5,275 nucleotides of DNA. Origin: Rhizobiaceae bacterium. Lineage in GTDB: Bacteria; Pseudomonadota; Alphaproteobacteria; Rhizobiales; Rhizobiaceae. Shown here in pieces: positions 1 to 5,275 of this stretch (positions within the stretch are counted from its first letter, which is position 1; each line of letters opens with the position of its first letter). Location of the stretch: the NCBI GenBank assembly GCA_016793565.1, contig JAEUMA010000045.1, forward strand, positions 1 to 5,275, given 5' to 3'. The notes beneath the pieces were generated by a model. That model made no database searches. It was not told the DNA's origin and saw only the letters and a program-made list of their open reading frames with translations. The translations under genes were made by a program, and so were the position numbers.

Positions 1-467
1 AACAGGAAAATCACGCCGATATAGATCGGCGTCCACGGCGCGTCGAAGAAGCCGAGCGGCGCGGGGCCGGCCAGGAAGCCCTGCACCGCTTCCAGGTCGC
101 GCAGCGGCATGGATGGCTTGGAGCGCTCGGAGGGCGCCACGGAGCGGCGCAGCACGCCTTCGAAGACGCGCCCGTCGAGCGTCGCCTGGAAGCGGGCGCC
201 GGCGCTCGCCAGGATGCGGCCGCGCAGATAGTCGAGCATGCCCATGAGCAGGAACAGGCCGGCGCAGAGCCCGAGCAGCGCGATCAGGGTCGGAACGCTG
301 CCCGATGAGAGCACGCGGTCGTACACCTGCAGCATGAACAGCGGGCCCGTCAGCATCAGCAAATTGACGAACAGACTGAAGAAGCCGGCTACGTAGAGAA
401 GGTGTCGAGCGGACCAGAATGCGGCGCGGAATTCGTCACGGGCCTGGGCTTGCCGCTCTGCGCTCAT
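1..467 (-). CDS. Type I secretion system permease/ATPase (PrtD-like ABC transporter), N-terminal part
   Basis: This is the inner-membrane ABC exporter of a type I secretion system, which powers one-step export of proteins such as RTX proteins with an HlyD-type adaptor and a TolC-type outer-membrane channel. Only the first 155 residues are in the window; the rest of the membrane domain and the whole nucleotide-binding domain lie past position 1. Visible are a hydrophobic segment at about residues 23-46 containing LMLTGPLFMLQVYDRVL, a second at about 58-78, and the start of a third after FFDAPWTPIYIGVIFL (residues 140-155). The QVYDRVL and FFDAPWTPIY stretches are characteristic of the PrtD/type I secretion ATPase family. 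No N-terminal C39-like peptidase domain is present, as expected for exporters of uncleaved C-terminal-signal substrates. The ATG at 465-467 is preceded by only a weak Shine-Dalgarno (GAGAAAG, 477-483). A palindrome lies 27 bases upstream. The neighbouring RTX gene is a plausible substrate. Family assignment is firm; substrate is inferred. Confidence 0.93.
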   Translation of the reverse strand, partial: MSAERQAQARDEFRAAFWSARHLLYVAGFFSLFVNLLMLTGPLFMLQVYDRVLSSGSVPTLIALLGLCAGLFLLMGMLDYLRGRILASAGARFQATLDGRVFEGVLRRSVAPSERSKPSMPLRDLEAVQGFLAGPAPLGFFDAPWTPIYIGVIFL

Positions 468-493
468 GGTCGGAAACTTTCTCGAAGCTGGGG

Positions 494-510
494 GAGTAAA
501 ACTTTTACTC
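494..510. promoter_or_regulatory. Perfect AT-rich palindrome upstream of the transporter gene, candidate operator
   Basis: GAGTAAAA-C-TTTTACTC is a perfect inverted repeat with 8-base arms and a one-base centre. It sits 27 bases upstream of the ABC transporter start, in surroundings that are otherwise GC-rich. Its symmetry and position suit a binding site for a dimeric regulator. As RNA it could form only a weak A-U hairpin with no U-tail of the usual length, so a terminator is less likely. I could not place convincing -35 and -10 boxes next to it. The identity of any regulator is unknown. Confidence 0.45.
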
Positions 511-687
511 TACAAGGGGCTTGATCTACCAATACCCGGCCTGCTTTTCAAGGTGTGGCCGCCTCGTCCCGCGCAGCGGTCTGCCGAGACGGCGGCTTCG
601 GCGTCATGAATGGCAAGGGCGGCCTCCCCGAACGTGGCGATGCCTTTGCTCCCGAATTGTGTCGAATAGCGGGCAAAAAGGCGCCGG
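511..687. other. Intergenic stretch between glycosyltransferase and transporter genes
   Basis: This gap separates the end of the second glycosyltransferase gene from the palindrome in front of the transporter gene. No clear intrinsic terminator is visible: a run of five T follows the glycosyltransferase stop on the minus strand (CGCCTTTTTG), but no stable stem precedes it. Read-through into the transporter gene is therefore possible. One minus-strand frame is open from 701 to 513 (63 codons, stop TAG at 510-512) but has no ATG or GTG start. It is not called as a gene and is discussed as a finding. Confidence 0.5.
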
Positions 688-1920
688 TCACGTTCCCGCG
701 ATCAGCTGGCGGAACAGCTGCGCGACCTGTGGCTGGCGCTTGGCCCGGTCGTAGATCGCGGCGGCGTCGAGCGCGCGCGCCGTCGCCTGCGCATAGGCCT
801 GGTCGTCGTCCATCAGGCGCGTCAGCGTATCGAACCAGGGCGCCACGGCCTCGGCGTCGGGCACCGTCCGGTGGTTGGTCTTGCAGGCCTCCGGAATGTC
901 GAACATGAAGCCGCCCCCGTTCAGTTGCTCGGGGATGCCGCCATGGCTCGAGGCCAGAACCGGGATGCCACCGAGCTGCGCCTCGGCGATGCAGCGGCCG
1001 GCCACCTCGAACCAGAAGGACGGAAACAGCAGCACGCTGGTGCGCTCGTAGATGCGCGGCACGTCGGTCTGGTTGGGAATCCACCATATGTTGGGGAAAT
1101 TGACGGCGGCCGATCCGTTGCGTTCCCAGAATGCCCGCTTGGTGCGGCCCTCGACCACCAGGAAGGTGATGTCCGGTCTTTCCCGCAAGGCCCGCCGGGC
1201 AAGGGTGAAGGCCAGGGTTGCACCCTTCTCGAAGCCGGGATTGATGAAGGTGACGAAGCCCTTCTTGCGGGCACCGGGATGGTTGAGCGCCAGCGTGCGC
1301 TTGGGGTCGGCGGCGTTCTCCGCCCCGATCGGGGTGCGGAAGACATGGCCCCGCAGGCCCAGCCGCTCGCGGTAGCGGTCGACCTGCGCCTGGGTGGGGC
1401 AGAAGATGATGTCGCCCGGAGCGAACAGCTCGGCCCGGTCGATGTTGGGATTGCCCAGGTAGAAGATGAATTTGGGCGCCAGTCCGCGGATCCGGCTGAC
1501 GAAATCGGCCGTGCTCTCGCTGCTGCCGTAGCTGATGATCACGTCCGGCTGGAACTGCTTCAGGTGCTCGATCGCATAACCGACGAAGCCGTTGCGCTGG
1601 GCGAGGCTGAATTTTCCGCCCTGGCTGCTCTCCGTATAGAGGACATGGTGGGCGACGCCGTTCCGGTCGAGGCGCAGGATCTTGCCGATGTTTTCCGCCG
1701 TCGCACCCTGTCCGAAGGCGCGCGCGCGGGGATATTCCTCGTTGCCGTCGAAAATGGCCGTCGTGATGGAACGGCACTCGAACCCCTCGGCAGCCAGCAT
1801 CTCCAGCATGGTGCGGACGGAACGGGCCGCGCCCGAATGGGCGTCGAGCAGGCACATGAAGGAAACGAAGGCGATGCGGGGCCGCCTGCCCTCCCCTGAA
1901 GATCGTGTCTGCGGATTCAT
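688..1920 (-). CDS. GT4-like (GT-B fold) glycosyltransferase, downstream copy
   Basis: This 410-residue protein should transfer a sugar from a nucleotide-activated donor to an unknown acceptor, in the cytoplasm or at the inner face of the membrane. The N-terminal Rossmann half begins with RIAFVSFMCLLDAHSGAA (about residues 15-32) and runs to about residue 200. The C-terminal donor-binding half contains INPGFEKGAT (226-235), PNIWWIPNQ (276-284) and the GT4-type E-x7-E pair E305/E313 in FEVAGRCIAEA, followed by GGIPVLAS. K232 sits where the family's phosphate-contacting lysine is expected. No signal peptide or membrane segment is seen. The ATG overlaps the stop of the upstream paralogue (ATGA), and only a weak AAAGG lies 11 bases before it, so translation is probably coupled. 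The same reading frame stays open far upstream through the neighbouring gene, but the ATG at 1918-1920 is chosen because the homologous N-terminus begins right after it. Family level is confident; donor and acceptor cannot be told. Confidence 0.92.
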   Translation of the reverse strand: MNPQTRSSGEGRRPRIAFVSFMCLLDAHSGAARSVRTMLEMLAAEGFECRSITTAIFDGNEEYPRARAFGQGATAENIGKILRLDRNGVAHHVLYTESSQGGKFSLAQRNGFVGYAIEHLKQFQPDVIISYGSSESTADFVSRIRGLAPKFIFYLGNPNIDRAELFAPGDIIFCPTQAQVDRYRERLGLRGHVFRTPIGAENAADPKRTLALNHPGARKKGFVTFINPGFEKGATLAFTLARRALRERPDITFLVVEGRTKRAFWERNGSAAVNFPNIWWIPNQTDVPRIYERTSVLLFPSFWFEVAGRCIAEAQLGGIPVLASSHGGIPEQLNGGGFMFDIPEACKTNHRTVPDAEAVAPWFDTLTRLMDDDQAYAQATARALDAAAIYDRAKRQPQVAQLFRQLIAGT

Positions 1921-3134
1921 GCTGCGGCAAGCCTTTGGAAGAGTGCGGCGATCGCCTGGCTCTGGCGGCGGCCCCGATAGGGCGCGGAAGCCTCCAGGGC
2001 GCGGCGGGCGGCTTGCCTGTAGAAAGCTTCGTCGTCCATCAGCCTGACCAGCGTATCGAGCCAGGGTCTTATGACGTCTTCGTCCGGGATCGCCAGCGTC
2101 TCGCCGTTGAAGCGCTCCGGAACGTCGAAGAGGAAGCCGCTTCCCCCCAGCTGCTCGGCAATCCCGCCGCGGCGGGTGGCCAGCACCGGGATGCCGCCGA
2201 GCTGCGCTTCGGCGATGCAGCGGCCCGAAGCCTCGAACCACAGCGACGGAAACAAAAGCGCGCTGCTGCGGTCGTAGACCGGCCGCATGTCGCTCTGGTT
2301 GGGAATCCACCACACGTTCGGCAGGTCGCGCCTGAGAAAGCCCTGCTCGTCCCAGAACGATTTGCGCACCCTGCCCTCTACGAACAGGAAGGTCAGGTCC
2401 GGACGCTGCCGCATCGCCATCTGCGCCAGGGCGAAGACCAGCGTGGCGCCCTTGCTGGGTGAAGGGTTGATGAAGGTGATGAAGCCCTGGCGGCGGCTCT
2501 GCGGAGCCTGTGCCGCCAGCGTCCGCTCCGGATCGGCGGCGTTGCGGCTGGCGATCGGGTCGGCGAGCAGATGCGCTTCGATGCCGAACCGCTCGCGGCA
2601 GGACGCGATCATGGCCTGCGACGGACAGACCACGGCGTCGCTCATGGCGAACAGCTCGGGCTGCCGGATGCCGGCGTTGAGATAATAGAGGACGATGCGG
2701 GAAGGAAGTTTGCGGAGCTGCCCGAACAGGGCCGCGCCGTAGGTGCCGCTGGCATAGGCGAAGACGATATGGGGATTGAACGCCTTCACCCGGGAACAGA
2801 TTTCCTGGATGACGGCGCGTTGATCCGCCGCCGTGAGCTTGGCGCCGACCGTGCTGGCCGTGCGGTAGACCAGATGGGTCACGCCCTCGCTGACGATGCG
2901 GACGGACTTGCCGGCATGTTCCGGCTTCGCGGCGTCGGCGCCCAGCACCCGCGTCAGCGGAAACTCCTCGGTGCCGTCGAAGACCGAGGGGGTGAAGGAG
3001 GCGCAATCGAATCCTTCCACTGCAAGCATTTCCAGCACGGTACGCGCGCTGATCGCGGCGCCGGAACCGGTGTCGAGCACGCAGCCCGGCGCGACGAAGG
3101 CCACTCGGATGCGCTCACCCGGCAAAGGCTCCAT
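1917..3134 (-). CDS. GT4-like (GT-B fold) glycosyltransferase, upstream copy
   Basis: This 405-residue protein is a paralogue of the next gene downstream and is predicted to be a cytoplasmic retaining glycosyltransferase of the GT4 type. It begins with RIRVAFVAPGCVLDTGSGAA (residues 8-27), the glycine-rich N-terminal Rossmann strand and loop. It keeps FINPSPSKGAT (221-231), LPNVWWIPNQ (271-280), the E-x7-E pair E301/E309 in FEASGRCIAEA, and GGIPVLAT (313-320). K228 is the likely phosphate-binding lysine. Over the C-terminal 125 or so alignable residues it matches its neighbour at about 63% by hand count; the N-terminal halves differ much more. The ATG at 3132-3134 is preferred because GGGGA lies six bases before it. 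An alternative ATG at 3192-3194 would add 20 low-complexity residues encoded across a stem-loop. Its TGA (1917-1919) overlaps the next ATG. The acceptor may be the co-encoded RTX protein or a surface glycan, which is inference from context. Confidence 0.93.
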   Translation of the reverse strand: MEPLPGERIRVAFVAPGCVLDTGSGAAISARTVLEMLAVEGFDCASFTPSVFDGTEEFPLTRVLGADAAKPEHAGKSVRIVSEGVTHLVYRTASTVGAKLTAADQRAVIQEICSRVKAFNPHIVFAYASGTYGAALFGQLRKLPSRIVLYYLNAGIRQPELFAMSDAVVCPSQAMIASCRERFGIEAHLLADPIASRNAADPERTLAAQAPQSRRQGFITFINPSPSKGATLVFALAQMAMRQRPDLTFLFVEGRVRKSFWDEQGFLRRDLPNVWWIPNQSDMRPVYDRSSALLFPSLWFEASGRCIAEAQLGGIPVLATRRGGIAEQLGGSGFLFDVPERFNGETLAIPDEDVIRPWLDTLVRLMDDEAFYRQAARRALEASAPYRGRRQSQAIAALFQRLAAA

Positions 3135-3153
3135 TCTGTTCCCCGATGAGGCG

Positions 3154-3182
3154 GCGGCCCTCCCCTGTTCGGGAAGGGCCGC
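3154..3182 (-). other. GC-rich stem-loop between the small gene and the glycosyltransferase pair
   Basis: On the minus-strand transcript, GCGGCCCUUCCC pairs with GGGGAGGGCCGC around a five-base loop (GAACA). This gives 12 continuous pairs including one G-U wobble. The wobble pairs only in minus-strand RNA; on the plus strand the same position is a mismatch, which fits a role in this transcript. No U-tract follows, so it is not a standard intrinsic terminator. It ends 19 bases before the glycosyltransferase ATG, close to the ribosome binding site. It could affect mRNA stability, partial termination or translation. Confidence 0.45.
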
Positions 3183-3233
3183 GCCGGCATGCATGAAGGG
3201 ACCGCCGCGCCGATCGCGCCGGCCCCGGACGGA

Positions 3234-3479
3234 TCAGTGGCTAGCGACCGCGCTGTCGTCGGCCTTGCCTTCCTGGCGCGACTTGCGGATCTGGTCGGCG
3301 ACGTCGTCCAGGCCGCGCTGCAGGGCGGTGATGATGTCGCGGGCGCGGTTCACGGGGATGATGATGCGGCCGACATCGATCAGTTCGCGCTCGCCGGCGC
3401 CGCGCTGCACCAGCGTGAAGCGCACCGTGCCGTTGGCGACCTGCATGTCCTTCACGCCGTCGGCGAAGAGGTGATCCAT
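3234..3479 (-). CDS. Small 81-residue protein of unknown function in the secretion locus
   Basis: I do not recognise this protein with certainty. The ATG at 3477-3479 has a good Shine-Dalgarno (AGGGAG, six bases upstream), and codon use matches the neighbours, so it is very probably a real gene. The sequence suggests two or three beta strands at about residues 12-42 (GTVRFTLVQ, then ELIDVGRIIIPV). An amphipathic helix at about 44-68 (NRARDIITALQRGLDDVADQ) and a charged, probably disordered tail follow. There is no signal peptide, membrane segment or cysteine, so it should be cytoplasmic. The strand-strand-helix layout with IPV-x-x-A-x-x-I-x-x-L-Q resembles DUF3467-type small proteins, but I could not verify that and it may be convergence. 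It lies between the RTX gene's terminator and the glycosyltransferases, so it may be an accessory factor, for example a chaperone or regulator of secretion or glycosylation. That role is inference from position only. Confidence 0.82.
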   Translation of the reverse strand: MDHLFADGVKDMQVANGTVRFTLVQRGAGERELIDVGRIIIPVNRARDIITALQRGLDDVADQIRKSRQEGKADDSAVASH

Positions 3480-3511
3480 GGAAAAACTCCCTGTTTCTTT
3501 CTTGAAATGAC

Positions 3512-3523
3512 GCCCGCGCGGGC
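3512..3523. repeat. 12-base perfect palindrome in the leader of the small gene
   Basis: GCCCGCGCGGGC is a perfect palindrome lying between the RTX terminator and the small gene's ribosome binding site. It is flanked by complementary A/T-rich arms, TCTTTCTT (3496-3503) and AAGAAAGA (3533-3540), so the whole stretch could fold as a larger interrupted hairpin. With such GC-rich sequence a short palindrome can arise by chance. It could be an operator or simply a leader hairpin. Confidence 0.3.
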
Positions 3524-3529
3524 CTCTAC

Positions 3530-3561
3530 CCAAAGAAAGAGGCCGCCCGAAGGCGGCCTCT
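3530..3561 (-). terminator. Intrinsic terminator after the RTX gene
   Basis: On the minus strand a perfect 10-base-pair stem, AGAGGCCGCC/GGCGGCCTCT, closes on a TTCG loop flanked by C and G, the very stable cUUCGg tetraloop. It is followed by TTCTTT. It starts 24 bases after the RTX stop codon. It should end most transcripts of the RTX gene and reduce expression of the small gene, glycosyltransferases and transporter relative to the secreted protein, unless these have their own promoter. Confidence 0.9.
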
Positions 3562-3585
3562 CCGTTTCGTTGCGAACCGTCAGGC

Positions 3586-5275
3586 TCAGATGACGTTGTA
3601 GCCTTCGCCGAGCGGATCGTAGTTGGTGTTCTCGAACGGGTTGATGTTGTCCTGGAAGTCCAGGCCGTAGTTGATCTCCCCGAACAGGCCGCCGAACTGC
3701 GTGTCGGTGATGTTCGTGACGGTGATCGTCTCGCCCGCAGCATCCAGCCCGTCATCCTGGCCAGAAGAGTTGGTGATGTCGTCAACGCCGTTGGTCGTGC
3801 TGATCAACGCGGAGATCTGGGCGATAGTGGCCGTATCGGCCGTAACTCCCGTACCTCCGATATCAGCCGTCGCCGAGAAGTAGTCGTTGAAGGTGATCGC
3901 GGCGTCCGCCGTGCCGTTGCCGTCGATGTCGAGCGCCAGGGTCACGTCGATATTGCCGTTCGCATCGCGGACGAACTTCAGCGACGAGCCGCTGTTCTGC
4001 AGATAGCTCTGCATCGAGTTCGTACCGGTCTCCTCCATCAGCAGGACGAGCGTGTCCTCCGTGCTGGCCAGGTCGCCGTCGTCATACTCGCCCGGCGTGA
4101 AGCCGGTGACGGTGTCGAAGCCGTCGCCGTCCTCAATGTTGGCGCTCGCCGCACTGTTGGGCGAGTTGTCGACGCCGTCGAAGTCGAACACGAAGTAGTC
4201 GTTTCCGTCCTCGACCAGAGCATCGCCGTCATGCTCGAGCATGTCGTGCGTGTCGTTGCCGTAGCCGCCGTGGAACAGGTCGTTGCCTTCGCTGCCGCTG
4301 ATCGTGTCGTCGCCGCGGCCGCCGAAGAGCAGGTGACCGTAGACGTCTTCATCGATGTCGTCGGAGCGCAGGTTGCCGCCGTCGAGCACGTCGTTGCCGA
4401 GCCCGCCGATCAGGATCTCGCCGTCATTGCCATTGCTGGCCGTCAGCGTGTCGTTGCCCGAGAGGCCGTCGACCGCGATGACGATCGGGTCTTCGCCGTT
4501 ATGGGCGGTCTCTATGACCACGCCATAGTCGTCGAAGTCCCAGGCCATGGCGATGTCGTTGCCGGAACTGTCCTCGAAGGAGATGCCGTCATTGCTGATG
4601 GCGTCGTTCGAGTTGTCGTTACCTTCGGCGATGAAGGCATCGAAATGGTCGGCATAGGAGTCCGGGTAGTAGCCGCTGCCGGAGTCGTTCCAGAACACCA
4701 CGTCGGTGGTGGCCATGAACGCCTTGCGGTCGACGATGAAGAACACGTCGCCGCCCGACGAACCGCCGGTATAGACGCTCGGATGGTCGATATTGACGGT
4801 CTCGAAGCCGGCGACGGAGCCGTCCGACTGGTCGACGACGCCGTTCAGGCCGTAATCGCCATAGGGGTAGACCGTGATGGTGCTGTAGATGTTGCCACCG
4901 TAGATGATGTTGAGCTCATCGTCGCCGGAGCCGCCGTCGATGATCTGGTTCTCGCCGGCATTGGCGGCACCGGTGCCGTAATAGCCGACCGAGTAGAGAT
5001 TGAGGACGTCGTCGCCGGTACCCATGTTGATGGTGTCGGCGGTGGCGACGTCGTTGACGGTGTCGTTGCCGGCGCCCGCGTCGATGGAGTCGTTGCCGGC
5101 CGCGTCGTCGATGGAGTCGTCGCCGGAGCCGCCCAGGATGGTGTCGTCTCCCGAACCGCCCTGGATGATGTCGTCGCCGGAGCCGCCGGCGATGAAGTCG
5201 TCGCCGTCGCCGCCGTTGAGGAAGTCGTCACCCGCGCCGCCGGAGATGGAGTCGTCGCCATCGCCGCCGGAGATG
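3586..5275 (-). CDS. RTX calcium-binding secreted protein, C-terminal 562 residues
   Basis: This is the C-terminal part of a type I secreted RTX protein; the frame is open through the window edge, so the true start lies beyond 5275 and the ATG at 5023-5025 is internal. Ten contiguous nonapeptides of the GGxGxDxux type fill residues 3-92, the last four degenerate. A mostly repeat-free segment with one more GGSGDDELN (114-122) runs to about residue 265, then further repeats occur at about 270-344 (GGLGNDVLD, GGRGDDTIS, GGYGNDTHD). A serralysin-like closing segment follows: GNDYFVFDFDG (357-367) and DGFDTVTGFTPGE (384-396). An EF-hand-like loop DIDGNGTAD is at 449-457. The end, YGLDFQDNINPFENTNYDPLGEGYNVI-type sequence ending in hydrophobic residues, is the expected uncleaved secretion signal. 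It is very acidic and has no cysteine in the visible part. It should fold outside the cell on binding calcium. No catalytic domain is visible, so adhesin, surface-layer or enzyme roles remain open. Confidence 0.93.
   Translation of the reverse strand, partial: ISGGDGDDSISGGAGDDFLNGGDGDDFIAGGSGDDIIQGGSGDDTILGGSGDDSIDDAAGNDSIDAGAGNDTVNDVATADTINMGTGDDVLNLYSVGYYGTGAANAGENQIIDGGSGDDELNIIYGGNIYSTITVYPYGDYGLNGVVDQSDGSVAGFETVNIDHPSVYTGGSSGGDVFFIVDRKAFMATTDVVFWNDSGSGYYPDSYADHFDAFIAEGNDNSNDAISNDGISFEDSSGNDIAMAWDFDDYGVVIETAHNGEDPIVIAVDGLSGNDTLTASNGNDGEILIGGLGNDVLDGGNLRSDDIDEDVYGHLLFGGRGDDTISGSEGNDLFHGGYGNDTHDMLEHDGDALVEDGNDYFVFDFDGVDNSPNSAASANIEDGDGFDTVTGFTPGEYDDGDLASTEDTLVLLMEETGTNSMQSYLQNSGSSLKFVRDANGNIDVTLALDIDGNGTADAAITFNDYFSATADIGGTGVTADTATIAQISALISTTNGVDDITNSSGQDDGLDAAGETITVTNITDTQFGGLFGEINYGLDFQDNINPFENTNYDPLGEGYNVI
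3904..3930 (-). other. EF-hand-like calcium loop near the RTX protein C-terminus
   Basis: The encoded DIDGNGTAD matches the D-x-D-G-N-G-x-x-D spacing of EF-hand and dockerin calcium loops. Just before it, DANGNID is a second acidic turn of similar type. Both lie outside the nonapeptide repeats, between the terminal repeat cap and the secretion signal. A similar pattern occurs in other calcium-dependent exported proteins. Calcium binding here is inferred from the motif. Confidence 0.5.
4243..4467 (-). repeat. Second, interrupted RTX repeat block
   Basis: Encodes nonapeptide-like units GLSGNDTLT, GGLGNDVLD, GGRGDDTIS, GSEGNDLFH and GGYGNDTHD. They are interrupted by short inserts (around NLRSDDIDEDVYGHLLF), so the block probably forms a calcium-binding parallel beta-roll with a broken register. 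It precedes the C-terminal cap. Confidence 0.8.
4999..5268 (-). repeat. First RTX repeat block: ten in-register 27-base units
   Basis: Ten consecutive nine-codon units encode GGDGDDSIS, GGAGDDFLN, GGDGDDFIA, GGSGDDIIQ, GGSGDDTIL, GGSGDDSID, DAAGNDSID, AGAGNDTVN, DVATADTIN and MGTGDDVLN. The first six keep the calcium-binding GGxGxD loop; it decays over the next three and partly returns in the last. The block probably begins upstream of the window. At DNA level the units are similar (repeated GGCGACGAC and GGCGG), so unit gain or loss by recombination is possible. Confidence 0.9.

Noticed and set aside
556..596. Inverted repeat GCCGCC/GGCGGC as a terminator for the downstream glycosyltransferase
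   Set aside because: The arms are short with a bulge and no U-tract follows on the minus strand.
871..1899. 342-codon plus-strand open frame opposite the glycosyltransferase
   Set aside because: Antisense shadow typical of high-GC genes; no motif and no convincing ribosome binding site.
548..1930. 460-codon minus-strand frame overlapping the downstream glycosyltransferase
   Set aside because: It is a shadow of the real gene in another frame, with low-complexity basic composition and no domain.
1921..3006. Minus-strand frame of the downstream glycosyltransferase staying open for 362 codons through its upstream neighbour, suggesting a 772-residue fusion
   Set aside because: The translation in that part is arginine/proline-rich and matches no family, while another frame of the same bases encodes a full glycosyltransferase with intact motifs. 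It is a GC-bias shadow.
3192..3194. Upstream ATG for the first glycosyltransferase
   Set aside because: It would add 20 low-complexity residues across the stem-loop, whereas the ATG at 3132-3134 has GGGGA at good spacing and starts just before the conserved first strand.
5023..5025. ATG as the start of the RTX protein
   Set aside because: The same frame continues upstream as perfect nonapeptide repeats to the window edge, so this methionine is internal.
4845..5261. 138-codon minus-strand frame of alanine/threonine/serine/proline repeats
   Set aside because: It is the RTX 27-base repeat read in the wrong frame; the periodicity comes from the RTX gene.
4999..5275. CRISPR-like array of regular repeats
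   Set aside because: Units are 27 bases, contiguous without spacers, and encode RTX nonapeptides in one frame.

Overview
The window reads as part of a GC-rich proteobacterial genome, most likely an alphaproteobacterium. The evidence is the high GC third-position bias, the PrtD-type secretion ABC transporter and the RTX calcium-binding protein. No ribosomal or other phylogenetic marker is present, so the genus cannot be named. Every gene I can support lies on the minus strand, so transcription runs from position 5275 towards position 1.

In transcription order, the first gene (3586-5275, 5' end outside the window) encodes an acidic secreted protein with RTX nonapeptide repeats. It ends at a strong intrinsic terminator with a UUCG loop (3530-3561). 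About 50 bases later comes an 81-residue protein of unknown function (3234-3479). A 98-base gap with a GC-rich stem-loop leads to two tandem paralogous GT-B (GT4-like) glycosyltransferases (1917-3134 and 688-1920), joined by an ATGA stop/start overlap. A 220-base gap with a perfect AT-rich palindrome (494-510) precedes the last gene (1-467). This is the N-terminal third or so of a type I secretion ABC transporter, whose ATPase domain lies beyond the window edge.

The layout suggests a type I secretion locus in which substrate, small accessory protein, two glycosyltransferases and exporter are kept together. The natural hypothesis is that the glycosyltransferases modify the secreted RTX protein, or build a surface glycan that anchors or accompanies it, and that the ABC transporter exports the protein. 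The gene identities of the RTX protein, the glycosyltransferases and the transporter are well supported by sequence. The functional link between them is inferred from gene order alone. No tRNA, rRNA, CRISPR array or insertion sequence was seen, and no gene-free stretch exceeds 300 bases.
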